From positions 1 to 14,364 of the forward strand of contig JAGWZP010000018.1 of assembly GCA_018968865.1 (NCBI GenBank): a DNA stretch of 14,364 nucleotides, in the 5' to 3' direction. Positions 1 to 7,084 of the stretch are shown in pieces; within the stretch, counting starts at the first letter, position 1; each line of letters starts with the position of its first letter. Source of the DNA: Patescibacteria group bacterium (lineage in GTDB: Bacteria > Patescibacteria > Paceibacteria > UBA9973 > UBA2103). The notes beneath the pieces are model-generated. The model searched no databases. It worked only from the letters and a program-made list of their open reading frames with translations, and was not told the origin of the DNA. A program made the position numbers and the translations under genes.

Positions 1-1140
<1,140 letters not shown>

Positions 1141-1146
1141 ATGAAT

Positions 1147-1174
1147 AGTGTAGCGATGCCTGCCCCGTAGCAAA
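1147..1174 (-). promoter_or_regulatory. Putative typA promoter, leaderless geometry
   Basis: On the minus strand a -10-like TACACT (1152-1147) lies exactly 6 nt before the typA ATG. A weak -35-like TTTGCT (1174-1169) sits 16 nt upstream of it. A transcript starting 7 nt after the -10 would begin at the A of the ATG. The -10 match is good and the -35 is poor. Confidence 0.45.
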
Positions 1175-1253
1175 CGAGGCTTGTGCGAGTTTCGCTATGG
1201 GGTTTCTGATTTCCATAAAATAAGTAAGCTTCCTCCCTGCGCTCGCTCGCAAA

Positions 1254-1271
1254 TGAGAATAGGAATTCTCA
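1254..1271. repeat. Small inverted repeat between typA and the upstream terminators
   Basis: TGAGAAT and ATTCTCA are perfect 7-bp arms around the loop AGGA. The stretch 1175-1294 holds no gene that I can support. This hairpin has no T-run on either side, so it is not a terminator; its role is unknown. Confidence 0.4.
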
Positions 1272-1294
1272 CTTGATTCGCTTCGCTTGGTAGT

Positions 1295-1312
1295 AAAAAA
1301 CGCCCGTGGGCG
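1295..1312 (-). terminator. Second, short intrinsic terminator reading toward typA
   Basis: On the minus strand a short GC hairpin (CGCC, loop CACG, GGCG) is followed directly by six Ts (1300-1295). It lies downstream of the stronger hairpin at 1353-1379 and would act as a back-up insulating typA from upstream transcription. The stem is only 4-5 bp. Confidence 0.5.
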
Positions 1313-1352
1313 GTCAGTTCAATATACAACACTAATGTATATAATGCAAAAC

Positions 1353-1379
1353 AAAAGCCCAGTGGGTACTGGGCTTTTT
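1353..1379. terminator. Bidirectional intrinsic terminator
   Basis: A perfect 10-bp stem (AAAAGCCCAG / CTGGGCTTTT) closes a 6-nt loop, with A/T tails on both sides so that both strands give a hairpin plus U-run. It lies 19 nt after the stop of the minus-strand gene at 1399-1812, which is its obvious client. Confidence 0.85.
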
Positions 1380-1398
1380 ATTGGTTTGATTGCGAGAA

Positions 1399-1812
1399 TT
1401 AACGCGATCGGGCAAGCTGGTGCCGTTTAACCAGGTTGTAAAGCTCATCCAACGCTTCCGTGCCCAAGATAACCGAGCCCGTCTGAGAGAAACCGTTATG
1501 GCTGGGCTGAAGGAATCTCCATTTCTTCGGCTTTTTGTAATCGCGATGAAAGAACAGAATATCTCTGTTTTCCTTTTCTGACTCCGGCATATGTGGGTAA
1601 TATCCCGACACACACAGAAAATCACCTTGTACCGCACAATGACTGTCCTCGGGAGAACCTTTTTCTCCCGTGAGAAAGGCGTAGAAAGCAAACTTCGAAT
1701 CGTTGACGGTTCTTACGAGGTTTGACTCGTCTATCCTGATACAGCCGAGTAACACCTCTCCGCTATGACACCCTCTCCGTGGGTCATTCATCCCAATGAT
1801 CTGGTAGAACAT
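1399..1812 (-). CDS. Hypothetical protein, 137 aa, unrecognised family
   Basis: I do not recognise this protein. It starts MFYQIIGMNDPRRGCHSGEV and has four cysteines (15, 24, 59, 67), no evident membrane segment or signal peptide, and a basic, aromatic middle (about 85-100, DILFFHRDYKKPKKWRF). The reading frame is supported by a strong Shine-Dalgarno, GGAGGT at 1823-1818, 5 nt before the ATG, a plausible promoter upstream, and an intrinsic terminator 19 nt after the stop. Base composition is visibly less GC-rich than the neighbouring genes, and it is a monocistronic unit between two housekeeping blocks; both fit recent acquisition. It is probably soluble and cytoplasmic. No function is proposed. 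Confidence 0.75.
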   Translation of the reverse strand: MFYQIIGMNDPRRGCHSGEVLLGCIRIDESNLVRTVNDSKFAFYAFLTGEKGSPEDSHCAVQGDFLCVSGYYPHMPESEKENRDILFFHRDYKKPKKWRFLQPSHNGFSQTGSVILGTEALDELYNLVKRHQLARSR

Positions 1813-1843
1813 CTTCCACCTCCGTTGTTAAAAACCAATCTGG

Positions 1844-1872
1844 AGAGTACGACAATAACGTCCCGAGTGCAA
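1844..1872 (-). promoter_or_regulatory. Putative promoter of the 137-aa hypothetical gene
   Basis: TTGCAC (1872-1867), a 17-bp spacer and TACTCT (1849-1844) precede the gene. The predicted start leaves a leader of about 25 nt that includes the GGAGGT Shine-Dalgarno. The -35 overlaps the intergenic end of the NRAMP gene. The match to consensus is moderate. Confidence 0.45.
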
Positions 1873-1884
1873 CAGCTCACCCGT

Positions 1885-3273
1885 TCAGAACCAGAACGAG
1901 GCGAGAGCGGCCACGCCCGAGACTGCCATGAAGCCGACGGTCACCCAGCCAATCGCGGCCGTAAACGGACGATTCGCGTGTTCGCCCATGAGATTTTTAT
2001 TCCCCGAAAGGCGCAGGACGAAGAAGAGAATAATGGGCGCGATGACGCCGTTTGCGACCGCGGCGTAGATAAGCGCCTTGATGGGGTCCAGATGGACGAA
2101 GTTCGCGGCGATGCCGATGAGCATGGAAACGATGATGACGCCGTAGAATGCGTACGCCTGCTTCAGCTTGCGGTAGAGGCCGTACTGCCACCCGAAGCTT
2201 TCTGCGAGCGCGTACGCGGACGAACCCGCAAGCACGGGCACAGCCAAGAGGCCGGTGCCGACGATGCCGAGTGCAAAGAGGAAGAACGCGGATTCACCGA
2301 AGGGCCGCAGTGCAAGAGCGGCTTGGTCCGCCGTTGCAATATCCGTGATGCCGTGCGCGTAGAGCGTACCGGCGCATGCGGCGAAGATGAAGAACGTGAT
2401 GAGGTTGGAGAAGAGCATCCCGCTCCACACGTCGGTGCGCATGCGGCGGAGCGCGGTTCCGTTCACCTGCTCGCGGCGCGCCTCTACCGTCTCCTCGCCC
2501 TTGAGTATCCGCTCCTCCACTTCCTGAGAGGTCTGCCAGAAGAAGAGGTAGGGCGAAATCGTGGTCCCGAGCACGGCGCAAACGAGGAGGATTTGGTCCT
2601 TGGAGAAGGTCATCGAGGGGACCAGCGTGTGGTGGAGCACGTCGCCCCAATCGAGCCCGACCGAGAACGCGACGACGGCGTAGGAGAGGAGCGCGAGCGC
2701 GAGATACTTCAGATACTTCGCGTAGCGCGCATACGTCGTGAATATTTGGAGCAGGAGACTCGCGAGCGCGAAGACGATGACGAGGAGTTCCGCGCTCATG
2801 TTCGGCAGGAGGAGCCGCGTGCCTGCAGCCATCGCGCCGAGGTCGGCGGCGATGTTGAGCACGTTCGCAAAAAAAAGAAGCGCCGTGACGGCGTAGAGCG
2901 CTGTGACGGAATAATGCCGGCGGATATTCGCCGCGAGCCCCTGCCCGCTCACGATGCCGATCCGCGCGCACATCTCCTGCACCGTCGCCATGAACGGATA
3001 CGTGAAGAGCGCGGTCCAAATGAGTTGGAGGCCGTACTGCGCGCCCGCCTGGGAGTAGGTGGCGATGCCGGACGGGTCGTCGTCGGCGGCGCCGGTGGTG
3101 AGTCCGGGACCGAGCGTATCCCAGTATTCCTCCGCAAGCTTGAAGGGTCGCTTGCTGATGAGGACTTTCTCTTCTTTCCGAATGAGCTCAATGCCTTCTT
3201 CCAACACTTCCGCGGGGACCTCAAACACCTCCTCAAACTCTTTCTGAAACGGGTGTCGCTCCTCCGTGGTCAT
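1885..3273 (-). CDS. NRAMP-family (SLC11-like) divalent metal transporter, atypical metal site
   Basis: Multi-TM LeuT-fold transporter, 462 aa, importing divalent cations with proton coupling in characterised relatives. A hydrophilic N-terminal extension of about 50 residues precedes TM1, which carries GPGLTTGAADDDPSG (55-69). This corresponds to the NRAMP TM1 unwound motif, but the canonical DPGN reads DPSG. TM6 reads GTTISPYLFFWQ (236-247) where classical Mn/Fe transporters have the metal-binding Met of the MPHN motif; here Ser240 takes the Met position. About ten or eleven hydrophobic segments follow to the C-terminus. The start is the first ATG, with AGGGG 4 nt upstream. A -10-like TATGAT (3288-3283) lies 9 nt before the ATG, so it may have its own promoter besides reading from the ABC-F gene 53 nt upstream. 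The family is secure; the substrate is not. Loss of the soft Met ligand allows Mg2+ or another hard cation instead of Mn2+/Fe2+. Confidence 0.9.
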   Translation of the reverse strand: MTTEERHPFQKEFEEVFEVPAEVLEEGIELIRKEEKVLISKRPFKLAEEYWDTLGPGLTTGAADDDPSGIATYSQAGAQYGLQLIWTALFTYPFMATVQEMCARIGIVSGQGLAANIRRHYSVTALYAVTALLFFANVLNIAADLGAMAAGTRLLLPNMSAELLVIVFALASLLLQIFTTYARYAKYLKYLALALLSYAVVAFSVGLDWGDVLHHTLVPSMTFSKDQILLVCAVLGTTISPYLFFWQTSQEVEERILKGEETVEARREQVNGTALRRMRTDVWSGMLFSNLITFFIFAACAGTLYAHGITDIATADQAALALRPFGESAFFLFALGIVGTGLLAVPVLAGSSAYALAESFGWQYGLYRKLKQAYAFYGVIIVSMLIGIAANFVHLDPIKALIYAAVANGVIAPIILFFVLRLSGNKNLMGEHANRPFTAAIGWVTVGFMAVSGVAALASFWF

Positions 3274-3294
3274 GGTGCCCCTATCATACCCTCA

Positions 3295-3314
3295 CGCGCC
3301 CCGCATGAGGCGCG
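3295..3314. repeat. Inverted repeat in the ABC-F / NRAMP gap
   Basis: CGCGCC and GGCGCG form a 6-bp stem with an 8-nt loop inside the 53-nt gap between the two genes. There is no T-run, so it is unlikely to be a complete intrinsic terminator. It could attenuate or punctuate the transcript. Confidence 0.35.
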
Positions 3315-3326
3315 GGAATCCCCAAC

Positions 3327-4790
3327 TCACTTCTCCAGATCCAGGATCTCGTCAATGCGTATCTGCGCGACGAACTCCGGCACGTGGGAGACGAGTACCA
3401 GCGCGCCCGCGTACTGGTCGAGCGCCGAAGCTATGACGGGCAAATGGCGAAAATTGATGTGATTCGTCGGCTCGTCCAGAATCAAGAGCCCGGGGCGCTC
3501 GAGCACAAGCGAAGCGAACGCGACCAGTCCTTTCTGCCCTTCGGAAAGAGACCCAATCTTCGTATGGATGGTGTCGCCGGTGATGAGAAATCCGGCGGCG
3601 ATGGTGCGGAGCTTCTCCTCATCCGGCCGGCCCATCGCGTGGCGCAAGGCTTCGAGCACCGTCTGGTCAAAATCAAGCGTGGAAAAATCCTGCCGGTAGT
3701 AGCCGACCTTCACGCCTTCGGCGATCGTCGCGCCTTCTGCAACGCCGCGCGCGACGGCCTCCAGCAGGGTGGTCTTGCCGATGCCGTTCGGGCCGCGCAG
3801 AAGCAGATGCTGATTTTTGCGGAGCGCGATGTTCGCTTTCTTCGTAACCGGCTTCCCTTTCGCGTTCTGCACGGTGTAGGAGGAGAGCGCGAGCACGGTG
3901 CCGCTCAAATGCTCCTGTGCGGGAATGGTGAACGGCCGGATGGTTTTGTCCTCCCTGCGCACGTCCACCTTCGCCTCTTCCATCTCTTCCACCTCGGTGC
4001 GCATCTTCTTCGCAACGAGGCGCATCTTCCCGCCCTTCTGCGCGAAGAAGTTCGCCTTGTCCTTGTTCTCCTGGATTTTCTTTTCCAGCTGCGCGTTTGT
4101 GCGGTTCTCCTTCTCAATGCGCGCGAGGATGTCGCGCTGGACGTCGTGATAATTCCCAGGATACTGCTCAATTTTTCTTGTGAACACATCCAGGTACAGC
4201 ACGCCGGTGGTAAACGCGTTGAGGAATTCCGCATCGTGCGAAATGACGACGCAGGTGCCGGAATACTCCGAGAGGAATGCAGTGAGGTGCCGAATGCCGG
4301 CCGTGTCCAGATTGTTCGTCGGCTCGTCAAGGAGCAGCAGGTCGGGGTCCTGGATGAGCGCCGAGGCGAGGAGGAGGCGCGCCTGCTGACCGCCCGAGAA
4401 GCTCTTCACGGTGCGGTCGTGCACCTTGATATGCCCCTTCAAATTCACCACCTCCAGCACCGCGTCTATCTTCGGGTCAATGTCGTATACCTTTGTATCA
4501 AAATAGGATTGGAAGAAGTCGCGCACGGAAAGCTCCATTTTCTCGCGCGGTATCACCTGCGCGGCGAGCGCGACCTTCATCCCGTGAGAAATGTGTACCG
4601 CACCGCTCTCGGGTGTGAGTTCGCCGGTCATGAGCGAAAAGAGCGTGGACTTCCCCGCGCCGTTCTGGCCCATCACCGCCATCTTCATCCCGCGGCGCAG
4701 CGCAAAGTCCACCTCATCCAGAATGGGTTTGTTGTGGCCGTATTCAAACGACACGCCTTCAAAGCGTATGACGCTCTCTTCTTTTGCCAT
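3327..4790 (-). CDS. ABC-F family ATP-binding protein, two nucleotide-binding domains
   Basis: Cytoplasmic duplicated ABC ATPase without TM domains. ABC-F proteins act on the ribosome (translation factors such as EttA, or antibiotic protection). NBD1 has Walker A GQNGAGKST (41-49), signature SFSGGQQ (130-136), Walker B with LLLLDEPTNNLD (151-162) and H-loop SHDAEF (184-189). A charged helical linker (about 205-290, many K/E residues) matches the ABC-F interdomain linker that reaches toward the P-site tRNA. NBD2 has Walker A GPNGIGKTT (333-341), signature SLSEGQK, Walker B with LLILDEPTNHIN (435-446) and H-loop SHVPEF. NBD2 deviates from consensus: LSEGQ for LSGGQ, HIN for HLD in the D-loop, and SHV for SHD. 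At 487 aa it is shorter than EttA/Uup (about 555-635 aa), with little C-terminal extension. The start is backed by AGGTGG about 5 nt upstream. The subfamily cannot be fixed by eye. Confidence 0.93.
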   Translation of the reverse strand: MAKEESVIRFEGVSFEYGHNKPILDEVDFALRRGMKMAVMGQNGAGKSTLFSLMTGELTPESGAVHISHGMKVALAAQVIPREKMELSVRDFFQSYFDTKVYDIDPKIDAVLEVVNLKGHIKVHDRTVKSFSGGQQARLLLASALIQDPDLLLLDEPTNNLDTAGIRHLTAFLSEYSGTCVVISHDAEFLNAFTTGVLYLDVFTRKIEQYPGNYHDVQRDILARIEKENRTNAQLEKKIQENKDKANFFAQKGGKMRLVAKKMRTEVEEMEEAKVDVRREDKTIRPFTIPAQEHLSGTVLALSSYTVQNAKGKPVTKKANIALRKNQHLLLRGPNGIGKTTLLEAVARGVAEGATIAEGVKVGYYRQDFSTLDFDQTVLEALRHAMGRPDEEKLRTIAAGFLITGDTIHTKIGSLSEGQKGLVAFASLVLERPGLLILDEPTNHINFRHLPVIASALDQYAGALVLVSHVPEFVAQIRIDEILDLEK

Positions 4791-4884
4791 CAGCCCACCT
4801 TACTATCAAACGAGCGAATCACAAAACATGTCTTCATGTATTTGTGTGAGCGAGTGTATGGAGAAAGCCGACTCTGCGACTTAC

Positions 4885-4913
4885 TTCGCATTAAAATGGA
4901 AAGAATGTATAGT
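4885..4913 (+). promoter_or_regulatory. Putative promoter of the RluF-like gene
   Basis: TTCGCA (4885-4890), a 17-bp spacer and TATAGT (4908-4913) are followed after 6 nt by the ATG at 4920. The expected transcription start coincides with that ATG. This is the same -10-to-ATG spacing as csoR, typA and exoX. Confidence 0.55.
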
Positions 4914-4919
4914 GTCCGC

Positions 4920-5648
4920 ATGCAGAAACCTGTCGCACAGCCCGCAGAGGAGTACCCAATGCGCATCAATAAATACCTCGCGCACGAGGGTATTGCGACG
5001 CGCCGGGGCGCCGATGAGCTCATCGCCCGCGGGAAGGTGCTGGTGAACAACCGCATCGCTGTCATCGGCGAGAAAGTGAATAAAGGCGATGTGGTAGAAC
5101 TGCGCGGCAAGAGTTCCGCAAAGAAGTTTGTATACTACGCCTACAACAAGCCGGTCGGCGTCATCACCCATTCGCCCCAGCCCGGCGAGAAGGATATCAA
5201 GCAGAGCGTTGCGCTTGCACCGGACGTGTTCCCTATCGGCCGGCTTGATAAAGATTCAAACGGCCTCATCATCCTCACGAACGACGGCCGCGTGACCGAC
5301 CGCCTGCTTGCTCCGGGCTATGACCATGACAAAGAGTATCGTGTGCGCACCGCCGAGCCCTTACGCGACAGCTTCAAGAAGACGATGGAAGCAGGCGTGG
5401 ACATCGAAGGGTACCGCACGAAGCCCTGCACGGTGCGCAAAACAGGTCCGAAGAGCTTCACCATCACGCTTACCGAGGGCAAGAAGCATCAGATCCGCCG
5501 GATGGTCTCGGCGATGCATAACACGGTCGTGGAGCTGGAACGCACGCGCATACTCAATATACGTTTGGATAATCTCGCATCAGGCACGTGGCGCGCGATC
5601 GAAGGCGACGAACTCGCCACCTTCCTCGCCCGCATCGGCATGAAATAA
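4920..5648 (+). CDS. rluF: RluF-like 23S rRNA pseudouridine synthase (RsuA/RluB/E/F family)
   Basis: Isomerises uridine to pseudouridine in rRNA. An N-terminal S4 RNA-binding domain (about 14-62, RINKYLAHEGIATRRGADELI) precedes the catalytic domain with the motif PIGRLDKDSNGLIILTNDG; Asp110 in GRLD is the catalytic aspartate. Later blocks HDKEYRV, GKKHQIRRM and LERTRILNI follow the RluF pattern more than RsuA or RluB. E. coli RluF is longer because of a basic C-terminal tail, absent here. Two starts are credible. ATG 4920 fits the promoter exactly and would be leaderless; ATG 4959 (MRINKYL) has AGAGGAG 6 nt upstream. I chose 4920 because the same leaderless geometry recurs in this window. Two further in-frame ATGs at 4896 and 4905 lie upstream of or within the -10 and are less likely. 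It ends in a bidirectional terminator. RluE-type specificity is not excluded. Confidence 0.9.
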   Translation: MQKPVAQPAEEYPMRINKYLAHEGIATRRGADELIARGKVLVNNRIAVIGEKVNKGDVVELRGKSSAKKFVYYAYNKPVGVITHSPQPGEKDIKQSVALAPDVFPIGRLDKDSNGLIILTNDGRVTDRLLAPGYDHDKEYRVRTAEPLRDSFKKTMEAGVDIEGYRTKPCTVRKTGPKSFTITLTEGKKHQIRRMVSAMHNTVVELERTRILNIRLDNLASGTWRAIEGDELATFLARIGMK

Positions 5649-5672
5649 AAAGGACATCGCAAGTCCTTTTTT
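5647..5672. terminator. Bidirectional terminator between the RluF-like gene and the copper operon
   Basis: AAAAAGGAC and GTCC plus TTTTTT form a hairpin around a 7-nt loop, with A/T tails usable from both sides. It overlaps the stop codon of the plus-strand gene and abuts the stop of the cupredoxin gene, so the two converging transcripts share it. Confidence 0.85.
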
Positions 5673-6066
5673 ATTGGAATTTGATTTGGAAGTTGTACAT
5701 GCCCATCGCGCAGAGGCCTTGGAGCGTACCTTGCGCCTTTTCCGCAGAAATCGCGATGTCCTCGGTTCCCGACGATTGAAGGAATTTCTGATATGACAGT
5801 TTCGGGATGACCAGACTCGCCGAACAATCAAAGGTGTTATTCGTCGTCACCCGCAAGACAGTGGGCACGCCGGCCTTCGCCACCACGACGCGCGGCGAGT
5901 AGCCGCCCTTCGCAGTGATATCAATAATCTGCTTTCCATCGACCATCACGGCCGTGGGCGCGGTAACGGTCCCGCTCTCTCCGGAAGGTTTCAAGGACAC
6001 CGACCAGAACGCGAGCCCTATAAGAGCGGCACTGACGACGAGCGAGATGGCGGTTGCTTTATGCAT
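5671..6066 (-). CDS. Membrane-anchored cupredoxin-like copper-binding protein
   Basis: 131 aa: a short N-terminus, one TM or signal-anchor helix (about 6-25) and an extracytoplasmic beta-sandwich. The domain resembles the cupredoxin-like modules found with HMA/TauE-SafE-type copper proteins. Visible landmarks are TTNNTFDCSASLVIP (74-88), where Cys81 takes a ligand position, and LCAMGMY (118-124), where Cys119 and Met121/Met123 supply the usual C-terminal ligand loop. There is no lipobox cysteine after the helix. ATG 6066 is chosen because it follows the upstream stop by a single base; an in-frame ATG at 6114 lies inside the previous gene. It is last in the csoR-copA operon and is probably translationally coupled. 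Binding or passing on copper outside the membrane is inferred from motif and context. A blue-copper electron carrier is less likely because the classical His-Cys-His-Met set is missing. Confidence 0.85.
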   Translation of the reverse strand: MHKATAISLVVSAALIGLAFWSVSLKPSGESGTVTAPTAVMVDGKQIIDITAKGGYSPRVVVAKAGVPTVLRVTTNNTFDCSASLVIPKLSYQKFLQSSGTEDIAISAEKAQGTLQGLCAMGMYNFQIKFQ

Positions 6067-6067
6067 A

Positions 6068-7084
6068 TCAGAAGTTGAACAGCGGATTGATAATGCCGGC
6101 CGTCGCGAGCGCATTCGTCCCGTTCAGCACGGCGAGCGCGATGACGATGAGGCCGGCGGTCTTGAAGAAAATGCCTTTCCACGGTTTGTGCGCGATGTTG
6201 AGCGTGCCGAAGGAGAGGAGCGCAAGCATCGGGAAGGTCCCGAGCGCGAAGACGAGCATCGTGAGCGCGCCCTGCATGAAGTTGCCGGTGGAGAGCGCAT
6301 AGAGTTGCATAGACTGCGTGAATCCGCACGGCAAAAAGAACGTCCCGATGCCGACCAACGCCGGCGCGAGATAATGGTCGCGCCTGCTTCCGTCTACAAT
6401 ATGCTTTGAGAATCGCGTCGGGAGCGTGAACTGCAGTCGTTTCGTGAAGTGGAACACGTCGAGCAGGTTGACGCCGAGGATGAGCATCACGAGCGCAACC
6501 GCAAGGCTGAGCACAATATTCGCGGTAAGTCCGAGGTGGAGCGAATTTCCGATGAGGCCGACCACGCCGCCGAGAATAAAGAACCCGCCGAGCCGCCCGG
6601 CATGGAAGAGCGCCTGCGTCCGCCACGTGCCGCCCTCCTTCGCCGAACTCGCCGAGAGCGAGAGCACCAGCCCGCCGACGATCGCGAGACAGGACGAGAC
6701 GGAGGCGATGAGCCCGATGATAAATGCCGTCCCGTAACTCACGTTCGAAGACGTAATAAGATTCGTGAGTCCCATTTTTTGTAGCAAGAGAAACCCCGCG
6801 ATGAGCGCCAGCGCGATCGGGAGCGCGTAGGCGAAATCACCCCACCCCGCCGCATGCGCGCTCTTTTCTACTGAAATCGTGTAGCCATGGCCGTGCACCA
6901 ATTTTGTAAGCTCGGCGGCTATCTCTTCAAGCGTACCCACAAATTCGCCCGTTACGGTGACCTGCGCACCCGAAAGCGACACGCGTACACTCTCCACATT
7001 GGGAAGTTCTTTGAACGTTTCTTCAATAAGCACCGTGCACGCTTTACAGTGCATCCCGGTTACATGAAAAGTGTAGGTTGTCAT
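6068..7084 (-). CDS. HMA-domain / DsbD-TauE/SafE-like membrane fusion protein
   Basis: 338 aa. Residues 1-75 form a CopZ/Atx1-like heavy-metal-associated domain with GMHCKAC (Cys13, Cys16), which binds Cu(I). A polytopic membrane domain follows (about 85-335, six or seven helices) of the type annotated as 'sulfite exporter TauE/SafE' or DsbD transmembrane family. It carries two conserved intramembrane-type cysteines: SSCLAIVGG (Cys132) and LPCGFTQ (Cys253), spaced as in DsbD/CcdA-like proteins. This suggests thiol redox transfer or Cu handling across the membrane rather than sulfite export; that is inference. The start ATG overlaps the copA stop by 4 nt (ATGA, 7084-7081), and the stop lies 1 nt before the cupredoxin ATG. 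Context places it in copper export or delivery alongside CopA. Confidence 0.88.
   Translation of the reverse strand: MTTYTFHVTGMHCKACTVLIEETFKELPNVESVRVSLSGAQVTVTGEFVGTLEEIAAELTKLVHGHGYTISVEKSAHAAGWGDFAYALPIALALIAGFLLLQKMGLTNLITSSNVSYGTAFIIGLIASVSSCLAIVGGLVLSLSASSAKEGGTWRTQALFHAGRLGGFFILGGVVGLIGNSLHLGLTANIVLSLAVALVMLILGVNLLDVFHFTKRLQFTLPTRFSKHIVDGSRRDHYLAPALVGIGTFFLPCGFTQSMQLYALSTGNFMQGALTMLVFALGTFPMLALLSFGTLNIAHKPWKGIFFKTAGLIVIALAVLNGTNALATAGIINPLFNF

Noticed and set aside
1141..1398. tRNA or structured RNA gene in the typA upstream gap
   Set aside because: Only simple hairpins are visible; no cloverleaf or CCA-type end could be found by eye.
1765..3462. 565-codon plus-strand open frame
   Set aside because: Antisense to the NRAMP gene, rich in R/E/D/H with no fold-like pattern; the minus frame has clear TM segments and family motifs.
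3384..4919. Upstream continuation of the RluF-like frame over the ABC-F gene
   Set aside because: The frame happens to be open, but a 500-residue extension opposite ABC-F has no domain. Promoter and start signals lie at 4885-4959.
6067..6114. Longer start for the cupredoxin gene at 6114
   Set aside because: It would overlap the upstream gene by 47 nt and put a basic stretch before the membrane anchor; the ATG at 6066 gives the usual 1-nt junction.
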